A DNA stretch of 64,000 nt from positions 129,292 through 193,291 of the forward strand of contig JAYSQZ010000019.1 of assembly GCA_043721315.1 (NCBI GenBank). The letters are read 5' to 3'. Of the stretch, positions 44,783-54,231 are shown piece by piece; position 1 is the first letter of the stretch; every line of letters starts with the position of its first letter. The notes below the pieces were generated by a model. That model did not search any database. It was not told the origin of the DNA and saw nothing but the letters and a program-made list of their open reading frames with translations. Source of the DNA: Elstera sp043721315 (GTDB taxonomy: Bacteria; Pseudomonadota; Alphaproteobacteria; Elsterales; Elsteraceae). A program made the position numbers and the translations under genes.

Positions 44783-45871
44783 ATGACCGTCCTTCACGCT
44801 CCCGCCGCTAGCCTAACCGCCCGCCCGCTTGGAGGCGAAACCCTGGCGGTCCGCCATGCCGCGCTTCTAGCAACCGAACCGGGCCTGCGCCGTCGCAGTG
44901 CCGCCGACCGTCTCGGCGTGTCGGAACTGGAACTGCTGCTCGCGGGCGGCGATGGGGCCGTTACCACCCGCCTGCGCCCAGACTTCAAAGAGATATTAGC
45001 GCGCATCCCTAACCTCGGCCCGGTAATGGCGTTAACGCGCAACGAGAGCATCGTTCATGAGAAAACCGGCCCCTATAACCCTCCTTCCTTCGACGGCATG
45101 GTCGGTCTGGTCTTGGGTGAAGAGATTGATCTGCGGATTTTTCTCTGGTCATGGGCACACGCCGTGGCCGTAACGGAGAGCAGCCCGCGCGGTGATCGCA
45201 CCAGTCTGCATTTCTTCGATAAAGCGGGCGGCGCGCTGCATAAGATTTATCTGGTCGAGGGCAGCGACAGGGCCGCGTTCGAGGCGCTGGTAACGGCTTT
45301 CGCCGACGCTGATTCTATGCCGCTCGCTCTGGAAGCCTTGGCCCCGGCCAAAGCACCGCTACCCGATACCGCAATCAATCAGGTAGCTTTCCGGGCAGGC
45401 TGGGACGGGTTGCAAGATACTCACGAGTTCCACGGTTTGCTCATGCGCCACACGCTTGCCCGCCAGCAAGCCTTGCGCCTTGCGGGGGTAGATCGGGCGC
45501 GGCCCGTCGCTCCGCAGGCGCTAAAAAGCGTGCTGGAAGCGGCAGCGGCGGCGGCAACGCCGATCATGGTGTTCGTCGGCAATCCGGGGATCATTCAGAT
45601 TCACACGGGTCCGGTTGAGAAACTGATGGCGACTGGCCCCTGGTTCAATGTGCTCGATTCTGGCTTCAATCTGCATATTCTGGAGCCGACGATCACTCAC
45701 GCCTGGGTCGTCTATAAGCCCACGGCTGATGGGGTCGTAACCTCGCTTGAACTCTTCGATACTTCGGAAACCCTGGTCGCCTCGCTGTTCGGTAAGCGCA
45801 AGCCCGGTCAGGCGGAAGACCCGGCTTGGCGCGCCCTTATTGCCGCGCTGCCAACCTTGGGCGCACAATGA
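44783..45871 (+). CDS. hmuS: Haem-degrading/trafficking factor HmuS (HemS family)
   Basis: 362-aa cytoplasmic haem-binding protein of two similar halves, each with the HemS fold. The conserved HTGPVEKLMATGPWFNVLDS and the earlier IVHEKTGPYNPPSFDG blocks are present. It receives haem from the HmuTUV importer and either stores it or passes it to degradation. The ATG at 44783 has TTGAGG upstream. It overlaps hmuT by 4 nt. Confidence 0.93.
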   Translation: MTVLHAPAASLTARPLGGETLAVRHAALLATEPGLRRRSAADRLGVSELELLLAGGDGAVTTRLRPDFKEILARIPNLGPVMALTRNESIVHEKTGPYNPPSFDGMVGLVLGEEIDLRIFLWSWAHAVAVTESSPRGDRTSLHFFDKAGGALHKIYLVEGSDRAAFEALVTAFADADSMPLALEALAPAKAPLPDTAINQVAFRAGWDGLQDTHEFHGLLMRHTLARQQALRLAGVDRARPVAPQALKSVLEAAAAAATPIMVFVGNPGIIQIHTGPVEKLMATGPWFNVLDSGFNLHILEPTITHAWVVYKPTADGVVTSLELFDTSETLVASLFGKRKPGQAEDPAWRALIAALPTLGAQ

Positions 45872-46743
45872 CGCGCGCGCCGCTCTTCCTGCTGGCCGCG
45901 CTGGTCGCCCTTCCGGCAGTCGCGGTGGAACCCCGGATCGTGTCGGCGGGGGGCACGGCCACGGAAATCATCTATGCCTTGGGGGCACAGGCGGGGCTGG
46001 TTGGCGTGGATACCACCAGCCTCTACCCGGCTTCTGCCCAGGGCTTAACCAGCATCGGCTATGTCCGCAATCTTTCAGCGGAAGGGGTCGTATCGCTCAA
46101 TCCAACACTGGTGATCGCTGCCGCCGAAGCCGGGCCACCGCCGATTTTGGCCCAGATCAAAGCCGCCGGAATCCCCGTGCTGGCCCTCGCCGATGGCTAT
46201 ACGGAAAGCGCCGTGCTCACCCGCATCGCGCAGATTGGTGCGGCTCTTGGAAAAAACCCCGAAGCCGCCACCCTGCAAGACAGCGTGCGCCGCGATCTTG
46301 CCGCCGTGCGCCAAGCCCTCGCCGGGCTTAGAGACCGCCCGAAAGTGCTATTCGTCCTCAGCGCTGCACGCGGGCTTGTCGTAGCAGGGGATGAAACCTC
46401 AGCCGCTACGATGATTGACCTCGCGGGCGGCCAGAATGCCGTAACGGGCTTCACTGGCTATAAACCCCTCACACCGGAAGCGCTGCTCGCCGTAGCCCCA
46501 GATGTGATCTTGACCGCGAGCCATGTCGTCGCCGCCCTCGGCAGTCTCGACGCGCTGATGCAGCACCCGGATCTCGCTCTCACCCCGGCGGGAAAAGACG
46601 GGCGAATTAAGGACGGGCGAATTATTGTGCGCGACGGTCTCTTCCTGCTCGGTTTCGGTCCGCGTTTGGGGTCAGCCGTGCTGGACCTTGCCCGCGCCCT
46701 GCACCCGAACGCCGGGCTGCCAAAACTGGCGGCGCTGCCATGA
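45868..46743 (+). CDS. hmuT: Periplasmic haem-binding protein HmuT
   Basis: 291-aa ABC substrate-binding protein of the helical-backbone (FhuD/BtuF) class. Signal peptide TRAPLFLLAALVALPAVAVE, then RIVSAGGTATEIIYALGAQA and VGVDTTSLYP, the family start. It carries haem from the receptor to HmuUV. The ATG at 45868 overlaps the hmuS stop (ATGA). Confidence 0.93.
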   Translation: MTRAPLFLLAALVALPAVAVEPRIVSAGGTATEIIYALGAQAGLVGVDTTSLYPASAQGLTSIGYVRNLSAEGVVSLNPTLVIAAAEAGPPPILAQIKAAGIPVLALADGYTESAVLTRIAQIGAALGKNPEAATLQDSVRRDLAAVRQALAGLRDRPKVLFVLSAARGLVVAGDETSAATMIDLAGGQNAVTGFTGYKPLTPEALLAVAPDVILTASHVVAALGSLDALMQHPDLALTPAGKDGRIKDGRIIVRDGLFLLGFGPRLGSAVLDLARALHPNAGLPKLAALP

Positions 46744-47804
46744 CCGACGCGAGCCTCGCCTTGCCAGTTGGCATCGGCTCCCTGCGGCGGCCCGCCGTGC
46801 TGATGAGCCTGACGCTGCTGCTCGGGCTGCTGATGATCCTCTCTTTAGGCATCGGCGCGGTAAAGCTGACACCGGGGGAGGTGCTGCGCGCGCTGATCGA
46901 CCCGAGTGCCGACGCGCGGGCGACGCTGGTGCTGCACGCGATCCGGCTGCCGCGTCTTCTTCTGGCGGCCCTGGTGGGCGCGTGTCTGGCGGGGGCAGGC
47001 GCCGCGATGCAGGGGCTATTCCGCAATCCACTGGCCGATCCGGGCTTGGTCGGCGTTTCCAGCGGTGCCGCATTGGCAGCGGTCGCGGCGATTGTGTTCG
47101 GCGGGGCCGTGCCGATGCTGGCGGGACCAGCCCTAGTGCCCCTGGCCGCTTTCACGGGCAGCCTGCTGGCGACGGGGGCGGTGTTGCTGTTGGCCCAGCG
47201 GTTCCAAACTGGCCTCGTCCGGGCCTCCGGGGTCGCGGGGCTGCTGCTGGCGGGGCTGGCGATGACGACGGTCACGATGGCCGGGGTCGGTTTCATGACT
47301 TATTTTTCCGATGATCGGCAGATGCGCGATATTACCTATTGGTCGCTCGGCAGTGTGGCGAGCGGGGGTTGGCGCGGCCTGAGTTGGGTTTTCCCCGCCG
47401 CGCTTGTTTCCCTCGGAACGCTTCTGTACCACGCGCGCCCGCTCGATGCGCTGGCGTTGGGCGAACGGGAGGCGGCGCATCTCGGCGTCGATGTGCGGCG
47501 GTTACGGGTTTTGCTCGTGATTGCGACCGCCCTCGGCGTTGGCGCGGCGACGGCTTTTTGCGGCGTGATTGGCTTTCTGGGGTTGCTCGCCCCGCATCTT
47601 GCGCGGTTGATCTTGGGAGCTGGCCACCGCACCGTATTGCCGGGGGCGATGCTGATCGGCGCGTCCTTGCTGGTTTTGGCCGATATTGGTGCGCGCACAC
47701 TGCTCGCGCCTGCCGAACTGCCCGTGGGCTTAGTAACGAACCTCATTGGTGGCGGTTTTTTTCTCTGGCTCTTGCTGCGGAAACGCGGCGGGGGGATGGC
47801 ATGA
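46740..47804 (+). CDS. hmuU: Haem ABC transporter permease HmuU
   Basis: 354-aa FecCD-family inner-membrane permease with about ten hydrophobic helices. The motif GAAMQGLFRNPLADPGLVGVS and the C-terminal FCGVIGFLGLLAPHLARLI are standard. It forms a dimer with HmuV. It overlaps hmuT by 4 nt and hmuV by 4 nt. Confidence 0.95.
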   Translation: MTDASLALPVGIGSLRRPAVLMSLTLLLGLLMILSLGIGAVKLTPGEVLRALIDPSADARATLVLHAIRLPRLLLAALVGACLAGAGAAMQGLFRNPLADPGLVGVSSGAALAAVAAIVFGGAVPMLAGPALVPLAAFTGSLLATGAVLLLAQRFQTGLVRASGVAGLLLAGLAMTTVTMAGVGFMTYFSDDRQMRDITYWSLGSVASGGWRGLSWVFPAALVSLGTLLYHARPLDALALGEREAAHLGVDVRRLRVLLVIATALGVGAATAFCGVIGFLGLLAPHLARLILGAGHRTVLPGAMLIGASLLVLADIGARTLLAPAELPVGLVTNLIGGGFFLWLLLRKRGGGMA

Positions 47805-48577
47805 TCCGCGCCGATGCCGTGAGCCTAACCCTGAGCGGTAAGGCTATTCTGGAGGATCTCTCCTTCACCCTGTCACCCGGCACGGTCACGGCAGTGCTGG
47901 GGGCGAACGGGGCGGGGAAGTCCAGCCTGCTTTCGATACTGGCGGGAGACCGCCCGCCCACTGCTGGAACCCTGGCGTGGTTCGATCGGCCCCTCAGCGC
48001 TTGGTCTTCGCGCGATCTCGCCCGCCACCGCGCTATGGTGCCGCAGGCAACGCACCTGGCCTTTCCCTTCACGGTTGAAGAGGTGGTGGCGCTGGGGCGG
48101 TTGCCGCATCCGCGTACAGGCGACGATGCGGCGGCGCTCGCCAGTTTGCGCCGCCAGCTTGATCTCGACCGCTTTTGGGGCCGCGCCTACGACAGCCTTT
48201 CGGGCGGGGAGCAGCAGCGGGTTCAGTTCGCCCGCGCGCTGGCGCAGCTTTGGTATCCGCCGGAGAATGCCCCGCCGCGCGTGCTGCTGCTGGATGAACC
48301 TACGGCGGCGCTCGACCTGAAGCATCAGGTGGCGATTCTCACCGAAGCGCGCACGCTTGCCACCCGCGACGGCATGATTGTGGTGGCAATTCTGCACGAT
48401 CTCACTCTCGCCGCGCGGATCGCCGATAGCGCGCTGCTGCTCCATCAAGGCCGAATGCTGCGGCAAGGGCCAGTTGCGGCAGTGATCGAGGCCACCGCCC
48501 TGTCAGAAGCCTATGACACGCCGGTTTCGGTATTGCGTCACCCAGAAACGGGGCGTCTGCTAGTATCGGCGGCATAA
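47801..48577 (+). CDS. hmuV: Haem ABC transporter ATP-binding protein HmuV
   Basis: 258-aa ATPase: Walker A in LGANGAGKSS, signature LSGGEQQRV, Walker B in VLLLDEPTAALD, and the switch His in AILHDLTLA. The ATG at 47801 overlaps the hmuU stop. A long upstream open frame would duplicate hmuU coding and is rejected. It completes the locus hemP-hmuR-tonB-hmuS-hmuT-hmuU-hmuV. Confidence 0.96.
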   Translation: MIRADAVSLTLSGKAILEDLSFTLSPGTVTAVLGANGAGKSSLLSILAGDRPPTAGTLAWFDRPLSAWSSRDLARHRAMVPQATHLAFPFTVEEVVALGRLPHPRTGDDAAALASLRRQLDLDRFWGRAYDSLSGGEQQRVQFARALAQLWYPPENAPPRVLLLDEPTAALDLKHQVAILTEARTLATRDGMIVVAILHDLTLAARIADSALLLHQGRMLRQGPVAAVIEATALSEAYDTPVSVLRHPETGRLLVSAA

Positions 48578-48630
48578 TCTTGCCGTACTGGGCCTTCAAG
48601 GTTAAAGAAAGCCCCCGAGGAGAAATGATA

Positions 48631-49122
48631 ATGGCAACGCTCGTGCTGCGTGGGTTCGTGGGACTATCGCTCTTGGGCCTAGCGGCCTGTACGCCGCCGC
48701 AACCACAGTTTCGCACCCTCGACGCGGCCCTGATCGGCCAGGACGGGCGGCAGGGCGAGCGGTTCACGATCAACGCCAGCTCCTACCCCGGCGACGGCGC
48801 GGTGCAGCTTGCAACCGTTCTGCCCGGCGGCGAGAGGTTCAGCGGTAATCTTATTCAAGAAACCCGCACCACGTACCCCCAACGCCCCGTTTACCGCCCG
48901 CCGGTTATCGTGCGCGGGCGGCTTTATTATCCCGATGATGATTATTACGACTATGGCCCGCGCACGGAATATGGCTCGAAAGGCCAAGCCCTGCTGCTGG
49001 GCACTCAAGCGCGAACGCTAACGTGCAGCTTCACCTTCGCCCGCGCCGCTGCCGGGCCGTTCGGCGGTGGTTTTGGCGAGTGCGTGGTCTCCGACGGTCA
49101 GAAGGTTAGCGTTACCTTTTAA
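48631..49122 (+). CDS. Putative lipoprotein
   Basis: 163-aa exported protein. The lipobox LLGLAAC (signal peptidase II site, Cys near residue 19) follows a hydrophobic segment. The mature part has a tyrosine-rich YYPDDDYYDYGPRTEY stretch and a conserved-looking QARTLTCSFTFA end. No domain recognised. The ATG at 48631 has GAGGAG eight bases upstream; the ATG at 48625 is too close to it. It lies 53 nt after hmuV and may be co-transcribed. Confidence 0.75.
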   Translation: MATLVLRGFVGLSLLGLAACTPPQPQFRTLDAALIGQDGRQGERFTINASSYPGDGAVQLATVLPGGERFSGNLIQETRTTYPQRPVYRPPVIVRGRLYYPDDDYYDYGPRTEYGSKGQALLLGTQARTLTCSFTFARAAAGPFGGGFGECVVSDGQKVSVTF

Positions 49123-49196
49123 CCTTAGCTCCCTAAAATTAATCCGGCACGCATCTTCGGGGTTGCATATTTCCATACGTTATAGAATATGGGGAT

Positions 49197-49547
49197 ATGA
49201 AAATTTCCCCGGACATGCGCCCGTCCCGCCGGGCCACCCTACCGCTGAACGACTCGACTCTGACGTGCCAAACCGTCAGCATCGGCACACGGCGCACGTC
49301 ACTTCGGCTTGAACCGGAGATGTGGGAAGCCTTGCAAATTGTTATGGGACAGACGGGCCGCACAATGCCTCAGCTTATGCTGGAGATTGATCTGTATCGT
49401 CAGCAATCCTCCCTGACCTCGGCGGTGAGAGTGGTGATTCTGAAGTTCTTCCGCGCTGCCGCCTTACCCGGCAGCACCCCGACGCAATGGTTAGAGAGCG
49501 CGCTTCGCCCCCACAGGGCAACCCATCCCGACCGAAAACGGGCTTAA
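49197..49547 (+). CDS. Ribbon-helix-helix domain protein
   Basis: 116-aa protein with an RHH_4-type DNA-binding segment at about residues 30-80 (GTRRTSLRLEPEMWEALQIV, then MPQLMLEIDLYRQ). Flanking parts are low complexity and basic. It may be a small regulator. The ATG lies 5 nt after GGGGAT. Its last 4 nt overlap the convergent EamA gene. Confidence 0.78.
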   Translation: MKISPDMRPSRRATLPLNDSTLTCQTVSIGTRRTSLRLEPEMWEALQIVMGQTGRTMPQLMLEIDLYRQQSSLTSAVRVVILKFFRAAALPGSTPTQWLESALRPHRATHPDRKRA

Positions 49548-50446
49548 CCCTTCCGCCTTTCCTTCGCCCAAATCAGCCCGCCGATGATGAGTGTGGCACC
49601 AATCAGATGCTCCAGCGTAATCGGCTCGCTGTAGATCGCCCAGCCAACAAGGCCGGTAAAGATAAGAGACAGATGGCTGCCCATCGCGGCAAACGCCGCC
49701 GGAAGCCGTTGCAGCGCGTAAGCGAAACTCAGTTGCGCCAAACCGCCGAACACGGCCAAGCCCACGACGGGCCAGAGCGCGGCCCAAGTGGTGATTTTAG
49801 TGGCCTCGCCGCTCACCAACGTCACGCCAAACAGCAGCGGAACGGCGATGACATTGGTCCAGAAGATCGCCGTCGTGCTGCCAAGCTCAGCCGTGACCCT
49901 ACTGGTCACAACCGTGTAGCCCGCATAAACGAAAGCGGCGCCGAGCACAAGGATGGCGCCCCACGCGGCCTCATCGGCTAAGGCACTACTGCCGCCCGCT
50001 GCCTGTGGCCGCAGCGCAACCACGGCCCCGCCGACAAGAGTAAGGCCAAGACCAACCGCAAGGCGGCGCGTCGGCTTTTCCCTCAACAAGGGCCACGCCA
50101 GTAGAGCAACGAGGGCTGGATAGATATTGATAATCAGCGTTGCGCTCATCAGGCTGGTTCGTAGAATCGCGGCATACCAGAGCGCCAAATCAATCGCGTA
50201 GAACAATCCGGCCAGGCCCAACCAGCCCCACAGCGCGCGCGGCGGCAGTGTGCGAATTTGCCAACCCGTCAAGACCAGCGACAATAGCAAACGCCACCCG
50301 GCGGTCGCCGCAGGCCCCAGTTGCGTTGCGCGGTTAAAGATCAGCCCAACCGCCCCAAGGGCAGGCCCAACAACTAAGGCTGCAAGCGCATCGGCGGAGG
50401 CGGTTTTCACAGCGGGAAGCGGCGCGGGGGGGATTTGCAGGGTCAT
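49544..50446 (-). CDS. EamA/DMT family transporter
   Basis: 300-aa inner-membrane protein with two EamA repeats of five helices each (TRRLAVGLGLTLVGGAVVAL; EPITLEHLIGATLIIGGLIW). Drug/metabolite transporters of this type carry amino acids, nucleosides or other small molecules; the substrate is unknown. It lies 32 nt after another EamA gene on the same strand, and the two may be an operon. Confidence 0.9.
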   Translation of the reverse strand: MTLQIPPAPLPAVKTASADALAALVVGPALGAVGLIFNRATQLGPAATAGWRLLLSLVLTGWQIRTLPPRALWGWLGLAGLFYAIDLALWYAAILRTSLMSATLIINIYPALVALLAWPLLREKPTRRLAVGLGLTLVGGAVVALRPQAAGGSSALADEAAWGAILVLGAAFVYAGYTVVTSRVTAELGSTTAIFWTNVIAVPLLFGVTLVSGEATKITTWAALWPVVGLAVFGGLAQLSFAYALQRLPAAFAAMGSHLSLIFTGLVGWAIYSEPITLEHLIGATLIIGGLIWAKERRKG

Positions 50447-50478
50447 GGGGGTGGAACTCTCTCCCCGGTGCCGTGATG

Positions 50479-51363
50479 CTACCGGGCTAACGTCAGGAGC
50501 GCAATAATCGACCCGGTGATGATGACCGTTCCCAACGCTTCCCGAAACCCGAATTTTTCACGCAACAGGAATGTGGAAGCTACAACCGTGAACACCAATT
50601 CCACTTGCCCAAGCGCGCGCACATAGGCGGCTTTTTGCAACGTGAAAGCCAGAAACCAGCAGGCGGACCCCGCGACCGACAGCACCGCAACCGGCGCACT
50701 GATCCGCCACGCGCGCAAGACTTTCGTCACCATCCCCGGCTCGCGCACCAGCAGCCACGCCCCCAACATCAGGGTTTGCAGCGAGGTAACGGAGGCCAGC
50801 GTGACCAGCGCCGCCATCAACGGCAGATCCGTGGGAACAGCCAGCGCGGCGTCCCGAATGAACATCGCCGACCAGCCGAAGAAAAACCCAGAGAGCAGAC
50901 CATAAGCCCCGCCGCTGCCCATGACCTGCTGCCAGGAGAGGCTTTTCAGCGTCAGCAGCGCAACCCCGCCGAACCCCGCCGCAATCGCGAGCGCCCCGCC
51001 GAAGCCAACGTGTTCCCCAAAAAACAGCGCGGCAATCACGGCGGCTTGCAGGGCTTCGGTTTTCGACAGCGCCGTTCCCACCGCAAAACTATCGCGGGTG
51101 ATCGCCACCAACAGCGCCGATGTGGCAAGAATCTGCGCGAGACCGCCCAAAATCGCCGACAGCCAAAAACCCGGCGGGACGGTGGGGAGAGGCGCGCTAC
51201 TGGTCGCCAACAACAGCGCAAGCGCAGCCAGCGCTAGGGGCGCACCATAAATATAGCGCACAAAATTCGCACCATTGGTACTCAGCAAGCCCTTCAGGCC
51301 GCGCTGCCGAAACGTCCGCACACACTGAAAAAACGCGGCGGCAAGGGTAACGATGATCCACAT
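50479..51363 (-). CDS. EamA/DMT family transporter
   Basis: 294-aa membrane protein with about ten hydrophobic segments and the EamA pattern at its end (LREKFGFREALGTVIITGSI). It differs in sequence from the next gene, so it is not a recent duplicate. Substrate unknown. It is divergent from the Fic gene, with 141 nt holding two palindromes between them. Confidence 0.87.
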   Translation of the reverse strand: MWIIVTLAAAFFQCVRTFRQRGLKGLLSTNGANFVRYIYGAPLALAALALLLATSSAPLPTVPPGFWLSAILGGLAQILATSALLVAITRDSFAVGTALSKTEALQAAVIAALFFGEHVGFGGALAIAAGFGGVALLTLKSLSWQQVMGSGGAYGLLSGFFFGWSAMFIRDAALAVPTDLPLMAALVTLASVTSLQTLMLGAWLLVREPGMVTKVLRAWRISAPVAVLSVAGSACWFLAFTLQKAAYVRALGQVELVFTVVASTFLLREKFGFREALGTVIITGSIIALLTLAR

Positions 51364-51378
51364 GGCCTGAGAGTGCTT

Positions 51379-51394
51379 CAGCGCTTAAGCGCTG
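51379..51394. promoter_or_regulatory. Perfect 16-bp palindrome in the fic/EamA divergent region
   Basis: CAGCGCTTAAGCGCTG. It lies 15 nt before the EamA start on the minus strand and 110 nt from fic, placing it as a possible operator for either gene. Confidence 0.5.
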
Positions 51395-51453
51395 TCACGC
51401 GCGGTTTTAGACAGGGATGCTCAAGTTTTTCTCAATTGCTAAAAATACAAAAT

Positions 51454-51484
51454 CGCACTATTTCGCACCTAATTTTTTAGTGCG
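51454..51484. promoter_or_regulatory. Inverted repeat just upstream of fic
   Basis: CGCACTA (51454-51460) and TAGTGCG (51478-51484) flank 17 nt; CGCAC also recurs at 51464-51468. It lies 20 nt before the fic start over the likely promoter (TTATATGGTA), as an autoregulatory operator would. Repressor unknown. Confidence 0.55.
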
Positions 51485-51504
51485 TTATATGGTAAACTGG
51501 TGCA

Positions 51505-52650
51505 ATGTATAGCAACGAAAATCCACTCTCCTTCCACCCGAGCCTTAAGCTGGAACGGGCGCTGAAGACGCTCCAATCCGCGCTGGAAGGCTTGGCACGC
51601 GAGATCGATACGGTCGATCAGGACGAGCGGGCTTGGCTCCACCGCTGGGCGCTCATCAGTACAATCGGGGCTTCGACCCGTATCGAGAATGCGGTCCTGA
51701 CCGATGCTGAAATCGAGTGGGTGGATACCGCCCTTTCCGAAGAAGGCCACCCATCGGCCTTTGAGGTCAAGAGAACCGCCATTCTCGATCAACTCTCGCA
51801 GGATCGGGAGCGCAGCATCGAGGAGGTTGTCGGCTGCCGCGAACTTCTATCGTTAGTCTATCTTCAGGCTGATGACATGTTCCCGCTGACCGAAACGATT
51901 ATTCGCGGACTGCACCAGGAGCTTCTGCGACACTATCCAGCAGCGAAACGCTACGCCGGGTGCTATAAGATCACTCCCAACCAAGTGGTCTCCATCAATC
52001 ACGAGACCGCCACCCACCGTATTGTACTCGACCCGACCCCGCCGGGACCGCAAACCGAAACGGCGATGCGGGCGTTGCTGGATTGGTACAATGCGACCAT
52101 CAAGGCGCATCCTTGGCCGCTGATGGTCGCCAGCGAATTCGTGTTCCGCTTCCTCGCGATTCACCCGTTTCAAGATGGAAATGGCCGCCTAGGCCGGGCA
52201 CTCTTTCTGCTGGCGCTGATGCAGGGGGATGATCCGGCCTTGCAGCGGGCCGTGCGGTTCATCTCGATTGATCGGCAGATCGAGCGGCACCGGCCACTCT
52301 ATTATATAACTTTGCAGCAAGCCTCGAACGGGACCTTCCGGGCCGATCCGCGCGCTTATGCGCTTGAGCCGTTAGCCTGGTTCTTTTTGAAGATGATGGA
52401 CCTGTCGCTCAAGGATGTTACCGTTCTGCGCCAACGCTATAGCGCGCTTCAGCGGCTCTCCGAAAGCGCGACCCGCGTGCTGGCGAGTTTCCGCCTCGCC
52501 CCCGAACGTCGCCTGACCCCCGCCGCCCTGATGAGCGAAACGGGTTTGGTGCGCCGCACGGTGCAAAACGCGCTGCGGACGCTGGTCGAAGCCAGATTTA
52601 TTCAGCGCCTCGGGGCCGGGAGGGGGACGCGCTATCAGTTAGTGTTCTGA
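51505..52650 (+). CDS. Fic family protein (AMP-transferase type, N-terminal self-inhibition)
   Basis: 381-aa enzyme that probably transfers AMP or another nucleotide group onto target proteins. The Fic core has HPFQDGNGRLGRAL with catalytic His220. An inhibitory helix STRIEN (Ser57-Asn62, the (S/T)xxxE(G/N) motif) precedes it, so this is a class II Fic that inhibits itself through Glu61. The C-terminal 80 residues are a winged helix (LTPAALMSETGLVRRTVQNA), so it could bind DNA and control its own gene. It converges with yejF, 3 nt apart. Confidence 0.92.
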   Translation: MYSNENPLSFHPSLKLERALKTLQSALEGLAREIDTVDQDERAWLHRWALISTIGASTRIENAVLTDAEIEWVDTALSEEGHPSAFEVKRTAILDQLSQDRERSIEEVVGCRELLSLVYLQADDMFPLTETIIRGLHQELLRHYPAAKRYAGCYKITPNQVVSINHETATHRIVLDPTPPGPQTETAMRALLDWYNATIKAHPWPLMVASEFVFRFLAIHPFQDGNGRLGRALFLLALMQGDDPALQRAVRFISIDRQIERHRPLYYITLQQASNGTFRADPRAYALEPLAWFFLKMMDLSLKDVTVLRQRYSALQRLSESATRVLASFRLAPERRLTPAALMSETGLVRRTVQNALRTLVEARFIQRLGAGRGTRYQLVF

Positions 52651-52653
52651 AGA

Positions 52654-54231
52654 CTATAAATCCGCCGCCGTCAACAGCGCTTGCGTGTAGGGATGCTGCG
52701 GACGGGTAAGCACGGTTTCGGTATCGCCCGTTTCCACGATCTTGCCGTCCTTCAGCACGATCAGCCGATGACTGAGGGCGCGGACCACCGCGAGATCGTG
52801 ACTGATGAACAGATACGCAAGGCCGCGCGTGGCCTGCAAATCGCGCAGCAGATCAATCAATTGGCCCTGCAAGGAGCGGTCGAGCGCACTGGTCGGCTCG
52901 TCGAGAATGAGCACTTGCGGGCGCAGAATAAGCGCGCGGGCCAGGGCAATACGCTGGCGTTGCCCCCCCGAAAACTCGTGCGGATAACGGTCAGCCATCG
53001 CGGGATCAAGCCCGACATCGGCCAAGGCTTCGGCAATCGCGGCGGCAGGGTCGCGGCCATCGGGATGCACCGTTAGCCCTTCGCCAATGATCTCGCCAAC
53101 CGAGAGGCGCGGGGATAAGGAGCCGAACGGGTCTTGAAACACCACCTGCATCTGCCGCCGTGCCGCGCGCAGGGCCGAACGCGGCAGCGCATCCAAATCT
53201 TGCCCCAGCAGATGAACCCTGCCCCCGCCGCGCAGCAGCCGCAGGAGGCGCAGACCGAGCGTGGATTTGCCCGAACCACTCTCCCCCACCACCCCCAGGG
53301 TCTCCCCCGCGCGCAAGGAGAGCGACATGTCATCGACGGCAAGATGCCCCGTCGCGGCCCCGCCCCACCAGCGCCGCGCACCGAAGCGGATGGAGAGGTT
53401 CTGGCCTTCCAGCACGACGGGTGCCGCGTTCGATACGGGCGTAGGACGGCCAGAGGGTTCGGCGGCGAGCAGAGTGCGGGTGTAATCGGCCTGGGGCTGC
53501 GTCAGCACGTGGGCTGCCGGTCCGATTTCCACACACTCCCCCCGCCGCAACACCGCCAGCGTATCGGCCATCCGGCGGACCACACCGAAATCGTGCGTGA
53601 TGAACAGAATCCCCAAACCGCGTTCGGCCTGAAGCCGCTTCAGCAGCGCCAGGGTTTGCGCTTGCAGGGTTACGTCCAGCGCTGTCGTCGGCTCGTCGGC
53701 AATCAGCAAATCGGGATCGCACGCAAGGGCGGCGGCGATCATCACGCGCTGGCGTTGCCCGCCGGAAAGCTGATGCGGGAAGGCGGATAGGCGTTCTGCC
53801 GCCCGGTCGATCCCCACTTCCGCCATCAACGCCAGCACGCGGGCGCGCACGTCGGCTTTGTTCAGGCCGCGATGGACGCGCAGGGTTTCGCCAATTTGGT
53901 CGCCCACCCGGTGCAGCGGGTTCAGCGCGGTCATCGGCTCTTGAAAAATCATCCCAATACGATTGCCGCGCAACGCCCGCATCTCGGGTTCAGGCGCGTG
54001 GGTCAACTCTTGCCCGAGAAAGCGGATGGAGCCGGAAATGCGCGTACTCTTGGGCAACAAGCGCGGCACCGCTAAGGCCGAGGCCGATTTGCCCGAACCG
54101 CTTTCCCCCACCAGCACCAGAGTTTCGCCGCGTTGAAGCGTAAAGCTGAGGCCCCGCATGGCTGGAACCGGTACGCCGCCGGGCGGGTTGAAGGTGATCG
54201 TAAGGTTCTGAACCTCCAACAATGCGCTCAT
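52654..54231 (-). CDS. yejF: ABC transporter ATP-binding protein with two nucleotide-binding domains (YejF type)
   Basis: 525-aa fusion of two ATPase domains. Each has Walker A (GESGSGKS), signature (LSGGQRQRV; FSGGQRQRI) and Walker B (LIADEPTTALD; LILDEPTSALD). This is the YejF (microcin C/oligopeptide) pattern. It overlaps yejE by 4 nt. The binding protein gene yejA is not present here. Confidence 0.93.
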   Translation of the reverse strand: MSALLEVQNLTITFNPPGGVPVPAMRGLSFTLQRGETLVLVGESGSGKSASALAVPRLLPKSTRISGSIRFLGQELTHAPEPEMRALRGNRIGMIFQEPMTALNPLHRVGDQIGETLRVHRGLNKADVRARVLALMAEVGIDRAAERLSAFPHQLSGGQRQRVMIAAALACDPDLLIADEPTTALDVTLQAQTLALLKRLQAERGLGILFITHDFGVVRRMADTLAVLRRGECVEIGPAAHVLTQPQADYTRTLLAAEPSGRPTPVSNAAPVVLEGQNLSIRFGARRWWGGAATGHLAVDDMSLSLRAGETLGVVGESGSGKSTLGLRLLRLLRGGGRVHLLGQDLDALPRSALRAARRQMQVVFQDPFGSLSPRLSVGEIIGEGLTVHPDGRDPAAAIAEALADVGLDPAMADRYPHEFSGGQRQRIALARALILRPQVLILDEPTSALDRSLQGQLIDLLRDLQATRGLAYLFISHDLAVVRALSHRLIVLKDGKIVETGDTETVLTRPQHPYTQALLTAADL

